This document shows positions 54,545 to 62,049 of a stretch of 64,000 nucleotides of DNA, piece by piece; position 1 is the stretch's first letter; each line of letters starts with the position of its first letter. Source of the DNA: Leifsonia sp. Root227 (GTDB lineage Bacteria; Actinomycetota; Actinomycetes; Actinomycetales; Microbacteriaceae); assembly GCF_001428745.1 (NCBI RefSeq), contig NZ_LMIO01000002.1, forward strand, positions 620,001-684,000. Reading direction: 5' to 3'. Both the position numbers and the translations under genes were made by a program. A model generated the notes under the pieces. That model was given only the letters and a program-made list of their open reading frames with translations. It was not told the origin of the DNA and did no database searches.

Positions 54545-56011
54545 ATGAGCACAGACACACCTCCCGTCCGCGCCGCCACGACATCTGGCACTCTGGATGC
54601 TGTGAGCACCCCCGATATACGGCCAGGCGACGTGCGACCAGGCGACACGCAGCCCGCCGGCGCGCGACCGGCCGACGCGTCCGCCGCATCCACAGCCACC
54701 CGGCGGGGTTACGGCGGCCTCTGGCGCGGCGTGCCCCGCGAGCTCGGCTTCCTGCTGCTGACCATGCCCATCGCGATCATCGGCATGTCCGTCGGGCTGA
54801 CCCTGTTCTGGACGGGCGTCGGCACCATCGTCATCTACGTCGGTCTGTTCGTGCTGATCGCCGCGTTCTACGTCGTCCGTGCGTTCGGGACGCTGGAGAT
54901 CGTGCGTCTGCGCTGGGCAGGGCGCCCGCCGATCACCGAGCCTCAGTGGTCGGAGCCCGGCACGCCGCAGCCGTTCTGGCGCGCCATGTTCGGGCCGTTC
55001 GTCAACGGCCACTACTGGCTGTACCTGCTGCACACGCTGATCATCAACCCGATCGTCAGCATCGTCTCGTGGACGCTCACCATCGTCTGGACCTCGGTCG
55101 CCCTCGGCGGCCTGACAGCGTGGTTCTGGGAACGATTCACCCCGGACAACGGCAGGGACATCTACCTCTCGCGTGTGGTCGTCGACTGGGTGTTCGGCAT
55201 CCACTCGACCTTCGACCCTCGGGCAGGGGATGCGATCCTCGAACTGATCGTCGGCGTCGTCTTCGCCGTCACCCTGCCGTTCATCACCCGCGGCCTCACC
55301 TCGCTGCACGGCGTCATCGCGCTCGGGATGCTCGGGGCGTGGCGCTCGGAGGCGCTGCAGCGGGAAGTGGCCGACCTGTCCGCATCCCGTGGTGCAGCGG
55401 TGGTGGCGGAGGACCAGGCGCTGCGTCGGCTGGAGCGCGACCTGCACGACGGTCCGCAGCAGCGGCTCGTCCGGTTGCAGATGGACATCGCCGCAGCGGA
55501 GCGCAAACTCTCCGACGATCCGGATGCGGCACGCGCCATCCTCGCGGAGGCCGGCCAGCAGGCCCACGACACCCTCGAGGAGCTGCGAGCACTGTCCCGC
55601 GGCTTCGCCCCGCCGATCCTGCAGGACAGGGGACTCGTCGCCGCCGTCGACTCGCTCGCCGCGCGCAGCCCCATCCCGTTGCGGGTGGAGTCGTCGCTGC
55701 AGCAGGGCACGCGGTTCTCGCCGGAGCTGGAGCGCAGCGTGTACTTCGTGGCCGCAGAGCTGTCCGCGAATCTCGCGAAGCACTCCGGCGCAACGGAGGC
55801 GCGGCTGTTCCTCGACCGCACGGTCGATCAGGCGACAGGGGCGGCGTGGCTGAGCGTGTGGCTGACGGACAACGGCACAGGGGGAGCGTCGAAGCTCGCA
55901 GGGCACGGGCTCGCCGGGCTGGACGAGCGCGTGCGCGGACTGCGCGGCGAGTTCGTGGTGGACAGCCCGGTGGGCGGTCCCACGCGGATCGGGGCGCGCA
56001 TCCCGGTGTGA
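54545..56011 (+). CDS. Sensor histidine kinase with putative sensor domain
   Basis: A 488-residue kinase. An N-terminal Pro/Ala/Asp-rich tail of about 55 residues is followed by four helices of the actinobacterial Sensor domain type (LGFLLLTMPIAIIG, and others) and by HisKA_3 with RLERDLHDGPQQRLV (phosphorylated His). The ATPase domain ends GHGLAGLDERVRGL. GAAGGAGA fixes the ATG. It pairs with the regulator 78 bases downstream. Confidence 0.92.
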   Translation: MSTDTPPVRAATTSGTLDAVSTPDIRPGDVRPGDTQPAGARPADASAASTATRRGYGGLWRGVPRELGFLLLTMPIAIIGMSVGLTLFWTGVGTIVIYVGLFVLIAAFYVVRAFGTLEIVRLRWAGRPPITEPQWSEPGTPQPFWRAMFGPFVNGHYWLYLLHTLIINPIVSIVSWTLTIVWTSVALGGLTAWFWERFTPDNGRDIYLSRVVVDWVFGIHSTFDPRAGDAILELIVGVVFAVTLPFITRGLTSLHGVIALGMLGAWRSEALQREVADLSASRGAAVVAEDQALRRLERDLHDGPQQRLVRLQMDIAAAERKLSDDPDAARAILAEAGQQAHDTLEELRALSRGFAPPILQDRGLVAAVDSLAARSPIPLRVESSLQQGTRFSPELERSVYFVAAELSANLAKHSGATEARLFLDRTVDQATGAAWLSVWLTDNGTGGASKLAGHGLAGLDERVRGLRGEFVVDSPVGGPTRIGARIPV

Positions 56012-56077
56012 CTCGGCCAGGGTGCGCGGACGTGCCCTGGTGGCTGCGGCGCGCATCCACCGGCTGTGCCCCGCCTC

Positions 56078-56083
56078 TAGGCT
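56078..56083 (+). promoter_or_regulatory. -10 box TAGGCT, leaderless GTG start
   Basis: TAGGCT ends six bases before the GTG at 56090. Confidence 0.5.
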
Positions 56084-56089
56084 GGTGGG

Positions 56090-56752
56090 GTGACTTCGAG
56101 TGACCCCACCAGCCTTCGCCTGGTCATCGCCGACGACTCCGTGCTTCTGCGCGAAGGCCTGGTGCGCCTGTTCGACGAGGCCGGCTTCGAGACCGTCGGC
56201 GCCTACGGGGACGCGGATGCGCTCCTCGCCTCGGTCGGCTCGCTCGCCCCGGACGTGGCGGTCCTCGACGTGCGGATGCCGCCGACGTTCCGCGACGAGG
56301 GCGTGCGCGCCGCGCTCACGCTGCGGGCGGAGCATCCGGAGATCGGGGTGCTGCTGCTCAGCCAGTACGTCGAAGGCACGTACGCGCAGGAACTCCTCGC
56401 GAGTGGTCAGGGTGGCACAGGCTACCTGCTGAAAGACCGCATCGCCTCGCTCGATGAGCTGCGGGATGCGGTCACCCGCGTGGCGGACGGTGGCACCGTC
56501 CTCGACCCGCAGGTGGTGCGCGAACTGCTGGTGCGGCGCACGAACCCGCTGGAGTCGCTGACGCCGCGCGAGCGCGAGGTGCTGCAGCTGATGGCGGAGG
56601 GCAGGACGAACGCCGGCATCGCACAGCGGCTGGTGATCGGCGTGGGGGCTGTGGAGAAGAACGTGACCTCGATCTTCCAGAAGCTCGCCTTGGAGGACTC
56701 CGGCGACGACCACCGCCGGGTGCTAGCGGTGCTGGCGTTCCTGCAGCGCTGA
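56090..56752 (+). CDS. Two-component response regulator (LuxR type)
   Basis: A 220-residue regulator. Receiver: LVIADDSVLLREGL, phosphoacceptor Asp in VAVLDVRMPP, Lys in YLLKDRIA. Output domain: LTPREREVLQLMAEGRTN and GAVEKNVTSIFQKL. It pairs with the kinase just upstream, and may also have its own promoter (TAGGCT six bases before the GTG). Confidence 0.94.
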   Translation: MTSSDPTSLRLVIADDSVLLREGLVRLFDEAGFETVGAYGDADALLASVGSLAPDVAVLDVRMPPTFRDEGVRAALTLRAEHPEIGVLLLSQYVEGTYAQELLASGQGGTGYLLKDRIASLDELRDAVTRVADGGTVLDPQVVRELLVRRTNPLESLTPREREVLQLMAEGRTNAGIAQRLVIGVGAVEKNVTSIFQKLALEDSGDDHRRVLAVLAFLQR

Positions 56753-56833
56753 CGCGGCGACGACCCTTGCCGTCTGCGAGCGGCGGCACCAGAATGAAGG
56801 CACTTCGATCCCTCGGATGAAAGAAGGTGCCCC

Positions 56834-57046
56834 ATGGCCGGACTGGACGACATCACCAACAAGGCGAAAGAGTTCCTCGACAGCGACCAGGTCAAGAACG
56901 CTCTGAAGAGCGAGCAGGCCGAAGACATCAGCGACAAGCTCCTCGACGGCGTCGCCGACGCGGCCAACAAGGTCACGGGAGGCAAGTTCGAGTCGCAGAT
57001 CGACGGCGCCCGCGACGCGGCCGACAAGGCGGTCGGGACGGAGTAG
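56834..57046 (+). CDS. Rv0909/MT0933-like antitoxin-family protein
   Basis: A 70-residue, highly charged helical protein. It matches the small actinobacterial family called MT0933-like antitoxin: MAGLDDITNKAKEFLDSD, LKSEQAEDISDKLLDGVADA, NKVTGGKFESQIDGARD. No toxin gene is next to it, and the family is often found alone, so an antitoxin role is not secure. A long hairpin follows. Confidence 0.82.
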   Translation: MAGLDDITNKAKEFLDSDQVKNALKSEQAEDISDKLLDGVADAANKVTGGKFESQIDGARDAADKAVGTE

Positions 57047-57067
57047 TCCCCGCGCGCTGTGCACGTG

Positions 57068-57106
57068 CGAAGCGGTCGGTTCCCGGTGTGGGGACCGGCC
57101 GCTTCG
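57068..57106 (+). terminator. Terminator after the antitoxin-like gene
   Basis: CGAAGCGG with CCGCTTCG forms the base of a stem of about 16 pairs with a six-base loop, followed by TGTTTC. It begins 22 bases after the stop. Confidence 0.75.
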
Positions 57107-57120
57107 TGTTTCGCCGTGCG

Positions 57121-57126
57121 TACAGT
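57121..57126 (+). promoter_or_regulatory. -10 box TACAGT, leaderless start
   Basis: TACAGT ends six bases before the ATG at 57133. Confidence 0.6.
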
Positions 57127-57132
57127 GGCTGG

Positions 57133-57618
57133 ATGCACGCCGACGTCGATATCAAGCCAGCCTCAGTGTCCGACCTCATCGCGGTCGGCGGACTGCGCTG
57201 GGACTCGCTCGAGGAGAACGGTGGGAAGCCGGACGACACGCGCGAGTCCTTCGCAGCGCGATTCGCTGCCTGGGCCGCCGGCCACGACTCGACGCACACC
57301 TGTTTCGTCGCGGTGACGACCGCCGACCGGGAGGTGGTCGGGATGGCGTGGCTCGCCGTCACCCTCCGCGTTCCGAGCGCACGCGCGTTCGACCGCGCCT
57401 CCGGCGACCTGCAGTGCGCGTACGTCGTCCCGCGGCTTCGCGACGCGGGGATCGGCGCTCGGCTCGTGCTGGCCGTCCTGGAACGCGCATCCGAGCTGGG
57501 GCTGGAACGCGTGACCGTGCATTCGAGCCCGGGTGCTGTGCGCTTCTACGAGCGCGCGGGCTTCGCCTCGGAGGACGTGCTGCTGCACGCCAAGGTCACC
57601 AGCCAACCGCATGCCTGA
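57133..57618 (+). CDS. GNAT-family N-acetyltransferase
   Basis: A 161-residue acetyltransferase. The acetyl-CoA-binding loop is in VVPRLRDAGIGARLVLAVLERA, which matches R/Q-x-x-G-x-G/A (RDAGIGA), followed by VTVHSSPGAVRFYERAGF, the usual motif B with the Tyr. The substrate is unknown. The ATG lies six bases after TACAGT. It is the last host gene before the integrated element. Confidence 0.9.
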   Translation: MHADVDIKPASVSDLIAVGGLRWDSLEENGGKPDDTRESFAARFAAWAAGHDSTHTCFVAVTTADREVVGMAWLAVTLRVPSARAFDRASGDLQCAYVVPRLRDAGIGARLVLAVLERASELGLERVTVHSSPGAVRFYERAGFASEDVLLHAKVTSQPHA

Positions 57619-57677
57619 CGAGTTGCCAGTATCCGGGCGGAAATCCGTGCATCGTCTCGCAGCTACTGGCATCTCGT
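57617..57677. repeat. Hairpin repeat family B, copy 2
   Basis: GACGAGTTGCCAGTATC at the left and GCTACTGGCATCTCGTC at the right form an imperfect stem. It shares GCCAGTATC, the central ATCC segment and the 3' CATCTCGTCG with the copy at 53734. It lies just after the GNAT stop and 87 bases before the att repeat. Confidence 0.7.
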
Positions 57678-57764
57678 CGATGTAGCGGATGCGGGTCGAT
57701 GTAGCGAATGCGGATTTGGAGACCGCTGTGGAGAGACAACAATCAGGGCTCACGCGCACTCAAC

Positions 57765-57807
57765 GGAGGGGATGACGGGAATCGAACCCGCGCAATCAGT
57801 TTGGAAG
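57765..57807 (-). repeat. att site, distal copy (3' fragment of tRNA-Gly)
   Basis: 43 bases identical to the 3' part of tRNA-Gly at 61977-62019, apart from C at 57793 against T at 62005. The 5' half of a tRNA is missing, so it is not a gene. It is the original chromosomal 3' end displaced by integration. Confidence 0.92.
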
Positions 57808-57905
57808 CCTTATTCCTGCTGGCCCTGACCCCTGGAAACTCCGCTGAATTCCGCCATTTTCTCGAAAATGAGGAGCGTCTTGCTGGTGCTCACTGTAGTT
57901 CCTTG

Positions 57906-57935
57906 TGGGCACGGAATGGGCACGCCGTGGGCACG
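57906..57935 (+). repeat. Left array of three TGGGCACG arm-type sites
   Basis: TGGGCACG starts at 57906, 57917 and 57928, exactly 11 bases apart, about 100 bases inside the left att repeat. The same motif, orientation and spacing recur at 61889. Confidence 0.75.
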
Positions 57936-57953
57936 GCATCACCCGTCCATCGG

Positions 57954-58208
57954 TCACCGCCGTGGGTCGTCGGGTGCTTGCTGCTCACTAGCCTCGTGCC
58001 TGCCCGGCTTCTCACTTATCGCGAAGCCCCACCAGATGAAACGCACGACGGGCAGGAAAAGCAGACCAGCTCCCGCGATGACCACGCCTAGTGTGAAGAT
58101 CTCCGGATGTGCGTCCGTCCACTCCCAAGGCGCACTGAGCTACATGATTGCAACGAACCACGACACAAGAAGAAGCAGCCCGACGGTGCAGAACATGATC
58201 GAGTCCAC
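57954..58208 (-). pseudogene. Small two-helix membrane protein interrupted by TAG
   Basis: Read on the minus strand, this frame gives 22 residues ending in LLLLVSWFVAIM, a TAG at 58140-58142, and then 61 residues LSAPWEWTDAHPEIF..., with a second helix (LGVVIAGAGLLFLPVVRFIW) and a polar tail to TGA at 57954. The coherent helices on both sides of the stop show one gene of about 84 residues broken by a single base change (CAG or TGG to TAG is possible). GTG at 58208 is a possible start, but family-like sequence (HISSQISRTI) continues upstream to another TAG at 58245. I do not recognise it. Confidence 0.65.
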
Positions 58209-58315
58209 AATGGTCCGGGAGATCTGCGAAGAGATGTGCAGGAACTACCGCGGACGGCCCCAGCGGACGCGAGCTAGATCCTCTCTTCGACGCTCTGGCC
58301 CTAATCGCTGCGAGC

Positions 58316-58990
58316 GTGCTCCGGATAGGACTGGAGGTATTCAACCTCTTGGAGAACGGCTATCCAGCCGGAGCACTGGCCCGCTGCCGGACTCTCCACG
58401 AGCTGAGCGTTTCCGCTTGGGTCCTCTCGGAGTACGGCCGCCGCCCCGGCCTGGAGAGTCTTGGACCGCGCTACATGGCCCACGCGGACGCTCGGGGGTG
58501 CGACAAGGCTCAGACTTGGGTGAAAGCCGGTTCAGGTTCACATTTTGACGATGCGGAACTTGCTCGACTCTATGAACGTCAGAACGCTGCTGTTCGGGCC
58601 TTCGGAGGCTCGCTGAAGCGTGATTGGGGGTGGGCGATTCCCCTTTTCGACAATGTCAACGACTGTACGTTTGCGGCTCTGGAACAACTTGCCGACCTGT
58701 CCCAGCTGCGAGGGCACTTCTCCTACGCCAGCAACCACGTACACGGAGGAACAGAGGCCGTACTTCTGAACTTGGCTGACGAAGGGTCGGGCGAGTACAT
58801 GGTGGTTAACGCGACGCTGGAGGGCTTCGGGCTGCCTCTTGATATGGCCCGCTTTGCGATGGCCAGCACCACAGCCGCCCTCATCGCGGGTACTGCCACG
58901 GACGACAGTCCTAAGCCCAGCGCAACCGTGCTGCTCTACGCCCTGGATGCTCTGCTAGACGACTCCGATGAACCTGGCGGCGGGGTCTGA
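58316..58990 (+). CDS. DUF5677-like protein, probably N-terminally truncated
   Basis: A 224-residue helical protein. It resembles DUF5677 proteins in NGYPAGALARCRTLHELSV, RDWGWAIPLF and HFSYASNHVHGGTE, which is the family's conserved C-terminal part. Family members are about 280-300 residues, and matching sequence (ELDPLFDALALIAASV) continues in frame upstream of the GTG at 58316, without a good start, until about 58262. The 5' end was thus probably lost. DUF5677 genes are found in phage-defence and mobile islands; function unproven. Confidence 0.72.
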   Translation: MLRIGLEVFNLLENGYPAGALARCRTLHELSVSAWVLSEYGRRPGLESLGPRYMAHADARGCDKAQTWVKAGSGSHFDDAELARLYERQNAAVRAFGGSLKRDWGWAIPLFDNVNDCTFAALEQLADLSQLRGHFSYASNHVHGGTEAVLLNLADEGSGEYMVVNATLEGFGLPLDMARFAMASTTAALIAGTATDDSPKPSATVLLYALDALLDDSDEPGGGV

Positions 58991-59041
58991 CGCTCAGGAC
59001 CTCTCTCGACGGCGCGGCAGCCGCTAGAGGGCGGTTCCTTG

Positions 59042-59605
59042 TCACTGGTGTCGACGGGAGCTTGAGTATCCGCTCAGCTCATCTCGAACACCGTTGATGG
59101 TGACGTACGAGCTGTAGAGCCTAGGAACGGCCACAAGGAAAACCAGTATTACGTGAGATGCGGCAACGACGGCGAGCGCTGCCCATACGCCTGATATCGC
59201 TCCGTGTTTGTCGGCGCTGAAGTTCATTCCCAGAACCAAGAACAAGGCCGCTGTCGCTGAGCTATACGACGCGACCAGGAGCTGCGCCGCCGTCTCGTCC
59301 AGGTGATCGCGGTCTATGCGCTCGGAGTTCTTATGGGCCTCCTCCCTCTCCGTCAGGCGGAGCCGCCACGTGGCGAGCTGAGCGAAAGCAGCGAGCAGCG
59401 CCCCAGCAAGCAGGCCGAGCGCAGCCAGCATCGCTGAAGGGTCAGCCAGTTTGCCGTGTGCGAAGAAGATCCAGAGGCCTAGCGCCACTGGAACGACGAG
59501 CACGATGACACGAATCCAGAATTGCCCTCGAACCCGACCTGCGCGGTAGTCCCCGAGCGACTTCCAGTGGCCCCGGAACAGGAAAAAGGGGTTCAACCTG
59601 TTCAT
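59042..59605 (-). CDS. Four-helix membrane protein of a two-gene island module (RexB-like architecture)
   Basis: A 187-residue inner-membrane protein with four helices: about 30-52 (WIRVIVLVVPVALGLWIFF), 57-80, 108-130 and 136-165. A charged cytosolic loop (RLTEREEAHKNSERIDRDH) lies between helices 2 and 3. No family is recognised. GGAGG nine bases before the ATG and a 21-base gap from the upstream gene show an operon. By size and topology it could be a pore-forming effector, as RexB is; this is inference. Confidence 0.7.
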   Translation of the reverse strand: MNRLNPFFLFRGHWKSLGDYRAGRVRGQFWIRVIVLVVPVALGLWIFFAHGKLADPSAMLAALGLLAGALLAAFAQLATWRLRLTEREEAHKNSERIDRDHLDETAAQLLVASYSSATAALFLVLGMNFSADKHGAISGVWAALAVVAASHVILVFLVAVPRLYSSYVTINGVRDELSGYSSSRRHQ

Positions 59606-59626
59606 GCCGCCTGCCCTCCAACGAAT

Positions 59627-60655
59627 CTATGCGTCGGTGTTTATCTCAATTTTGAGGTCCTCGGCAATGGGGCCGAGCGTCTCTAGCGCCGTCGCCAACA
59701 GTTCCTTGTCGGACGGTGACCGTTCGCCTAGCGGGTATACGAATAGGCGCTCGATCGTGTTCGGCGAGATCGTCTGGGTCTTGTTCTTCTCCAGGAAGGT
59801 GATCTCACCATCGTTGAACTCCAGCTTATCCGTAGCGTCCGACGCTCCGATGAGAGTCCCTAAGTCCCGCGCAGCCGCCCGGGTCTTGTCCAGCGACTTG
59901 GCGTTGCGGTCCTCCCACCACTGCCGGATGATCCCCTTCAGATCGTCCACGCGGCTGACTGGTACTCCTTGCTGAGTGAGTTTAAGTTCGCCACGGTGGC
60001 GGTTGGCTCCGGAGTCGCTTGAACGCCTGCGCAGAGTGATCGAGTGGTCCTTGCTGTCGTTCAAGATGTCGTCAACTCGGTGACCGTCGAACGCTTCCAC
60101 CAAATGCCAACGCACGAACGGGTCTTCTTCTCTGTCGCCCGCCTCGTTGAAGGACACCGACTCCCGCTGGTTTAGGACGCGCAACCAGTGCACGAGAACC
60201 TGGGCCGCGTACGTGCGCCCTAACGTCTCGGACACCACGAAGCCATCCGAGCCTGTCTCGGGTGCGATGAACCATATGCGGAAGGTGCGGGCGGTTGCCT
60301 TGCCCTTTAACTGGATGTCCTGACTGCCGTCGCTGCTCAGTAGGACTTCGTAGTCACCCTCACGCCCATACTCCACGCGCACCATCACGCGCTCACCGTC
60401 CCGGGCAACGGTTTTGACGCGCACGTATGGGTACTTCTTGGTCACATCTTCTGGCAGGTCGAGATCATCCGGGGAGTTCTGGTAGACAGCAGCCCCGAAA
60501 AGCAGTTTGTCCTGGAGCGTTCGAAGGTGTCGAGCGATCTCATCTGCGGCTGTGGAGTCTCTTCCACCCGCGCTCAAGTCATCGAACGGAAGCTGCTTGC
60601 GGCTCCTACCGACATATGCAGACAAAACGAAGAGCCTGAAACCGTATGCCGTCAA
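59627..60655 (-). CDS. Soluble partner protein of a two-gene island module (RexA-like architecture)
   Basis: A 342-residue soluble protein without recognised domains. It starts YGFRLFVLSAYVGRSRKQL, has a Val/Arg-rich beta section (YPYVRVKTVARDGERVMVR), FRIWFIAPETGSDGFVVSE near residue 130 and a helical C-terminal half (EDRNAKSLDKTRAAARDL). The opening and the FIAPETGSDGFVVSETLG segment recall phage lambda RexA in layout, but the match is by eye. The start is TTG at 60655 with GGGGG nearby; no ATG or GTG is available. It is the first gene of the operon. Confidence 0.68.
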   Translation of the reverse strand: MTAYGFRLFVLSAYVGRSRKQLPFDDLSAGGRDSTAADEIARHLRTLQDKLLFGAAVYQNSPDDLDLPEDVTKKYPYVRVKTVARDGERVMVRVEYGREGDYEVLLSSDGSQDIQLKGKATARTFRIWFIAPETGSDGFVVSETLGRTYAAQVLVHWLRVLNQRESVSFNEAGDREEDPFVRWHLVEAFDGHRVDDILNDSKDHSITLRRRSSDSGANRHRGELKLTQQGVPVSRVDDLKGIIRQWWEDRNAKSLDKTRAAARDLGTLIGASDATDKLEFNDGEITFLEKNKTQTISPNTIERLFVYPLGERSPSDKELLATALETLGPIAEDLKIEINTDA

Positions 60656-60732
60656 TGTGCCCCCACGTCGCCCCTCTGGATACCTTCGTGGACATTAGCA
60701 CCTCGTCGGTTCTGCCCCTCGTAACCTCGCCA

Positions 60733-60749
60733 CCCCCTCTTTTAGGGGG
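60733..60749 (-). terminator. Hairpin after the integrase
   Basis: CCCCCT (60733-60738) pairs with AGGGGG (60744-60749) around CTTTT. It lies 13 bases beyond the integrase stop and separates it from the two-gene operon. Confidence 0.6.
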
Positions 60750-60761
60750 GGGCTGGGGCCG

Positions 60762-61859
60762 CTAGCGGGCCTTGGCCTCCAGCGCCTGCATCACAGCCAC
60801 GTCCAGCTCATCGCTGATGTCCTGATAGCCCTGGGCTGCCACGTCCGTTATGTGCCGTCCGCGCATCTTCACGCCCTTCCAGTTCCCGGTGGCATCCATG
60901 ACCGTCGTGAGGCCCGTACGGCGGTTGTCGTGCACGTGGAAGTCAGTCATGCCCTCGTCAGCGCACGCGCGGTTCCAGAGCTTCCGGATGTAGCCAGAGG
61001 TCAGCCGTCCTCCCATGGGTCCGTAGAACATTGGATCGGAAGGGAGTGCCGGGTGCGCCTCGATGTAGCGCTCCAGCGCCTCCTCACCCCCATGCATGAG
61101 CCGGATCTTGCCGTGCTGTCCGGTCTTGGTGTCCTCCAGCTTCCCGGTCACATGAGAGAACTGCCGTTCGATGTTGAGTCTCTTGGTGAACGGGTCCCAG
61201 TCGCCACGGTTGAGACCGGCTGCCTCCGAGATCCTGAGGTGAGCTGTATAGATGACCCAGAAGACCGGCTGGAATTCTTCCGCCATGTGAGCCAAAACCT
61301 TTTTGAATTCTTCTTCCGTATGCCGTGGGCGCTTCCTGGTGGTGCCCCTGCCGGGGTTCTCCACGATGCACGGAGAGGCCTGGATGTAGCGCCAGCGGAC
61401 GGCGGTCTTCATCGCGCCGCTCATGAGCCGGTAGATGTTGAGGCTGTTGGTCCCCTTCGGCAGCTTGGCGTATCAGTGGTCCACCATGTCCACGCGGATG
61501 TCCTTGACCATGTAGTGGCCGAACTTCGGGATGAGGTGCTTCTTGGCGTAGCTCCGGTTGTTCCGCATGGTGCCCGCTGACCAGTCGTTGGAGCGGTGGT
61601 CCATATACAGCTCCAGGAAGTCCCGGAAGGGCATGTTGCCCTTGCGGTCATCGAAGTAGTGGCCGGAGTCGATCTCCGCCTTGCGCTGCCAGTAGGCGTT
61701 GCTGGCCTCACGCTTCGTCTTGAACGTCCTGGACTCACGGCTCTTGTCCGGGAGCACCAGCCGGTACTGCCGGTTGCCACTGTCGAGCTGCCGCACAGCG
61801 GCGCTGAATTTAGTAGTCAGGTCGTCCTCCTCAGTATTTGATACGGAGGACGGCCTCAC
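60762..61859 (-). pseudogene. Tyrosine recombinase (integrase) with one in-frame TGA
   Basis: Reading from 61859, 128 residues (N-terminal arm-binding and SAM-like core-binding domain, FRDFLELYMDHRSNDW) run to a TGA at 61473-61475, then the same frame continues YAKLPKGTNSLNIYRLM and the whole catalytic domain to 60762. The catalytic residues are present: Arg in HLRISEAAGL, Lys in DTKTGQHGK, His/Arg in HDNRRTG, His in RGRHITDV and Tyr in QGYQDI. Only the TGA (probably from TGG) breaks it, so excision is unlikely unless the stop is read through. It lies beside the tRNA-Gly att site, as in site-specific islands. Confidence 0.88.
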
Positions 61860-61888
61860 CGAGTCTCGCCATTATCGAGAAACGCTTG

Positions 61889-61907
61889 TGGGCACGGCGT
61901 GGGCACG
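61889..61907 (+). repeat. Right array of two TGGGCACG arm-type sites
   Basis: TGGGCACG starts at 61889 and 61900, 11 bases apart, between the integrase start and the tRNA-Gly att repeat. CTTGTGGGCACGG is shared with the left array. Confidence 0.72.
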
Positions 61908-61975
61908 AGACCTAAGGCCGTCCGGCAGGACGACCCTCAGAGCCGAGAAGATTCGCGTGAACTAGCGGGAGTAAC

Positions 61976-62049
61976 TGGAGGGGATGACGGGAATCGAACC
62001 CGCGTAATCAGTTTGGAAGACTGAGGCTCTACCATTGAGCTACATCCCC
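61976..62049 (-). tRNA. tRNA-Gly (anticodon TCC), att site of the element
   Basis: A full cloverleaf on the minus strand: acceptor GGGGATG with CATCCCC, anticodon loop CTTCCAA, T-arm GGGTTCGATTCCC, discriminator T and an encoded CCA (61976-61978). Its 3' 43 bases are repeated at 57765-57807. It is thus the integration site and was rebuilt by the element. Confidence 0.95.

Larger units (their letters stand above)
57765..62019. mobile_element. 4.25-kb integrative element in tRNA-Gly(TCC)
   Basis: Bounded by 43-bp direct repeats (57765-57807 and 61977-62019, one mismatch), the right one inside an intact tRNA-Gly. Contents: arm-type repeats at both ends, an interrupted integrase beside the tRNA, a stop-interrupted small membrane gene, a DUF5677-like gene and a two-gene operon. 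The DNA is visibly poorer in G+C than its surroundings and lacks the GGATGC enrichment of the host. Confidence 0.88.

Noticed and set aside
57765..57807. A second tRNA-Gly
   Set aside because: Only the 3' 43 bases are present; the 5' acceptor strand, D-arm and half of the anticodon stem are missing. It is an att remnant.
57708..58091. A 127-codon plus-strand frame across the left att repeat
   Set aside because: It reads through the tRNA fragment and the integrase arm sites and is opposite the coherent two-helix membrane gene.
59042..60655. Assignment of the island operon to Kiwa (KwaA-KwaB)
   Set aside because: Gene order is reversed, and I do not see KwaB/DUF4868 features. Left as RexAB-like by architecture only.
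61425..61475. Programmed frameshift in the integrase
   Set aside because: Both halves are in the same frame (distance a multiple of three), so a stop codon and not a frameshift separates them.
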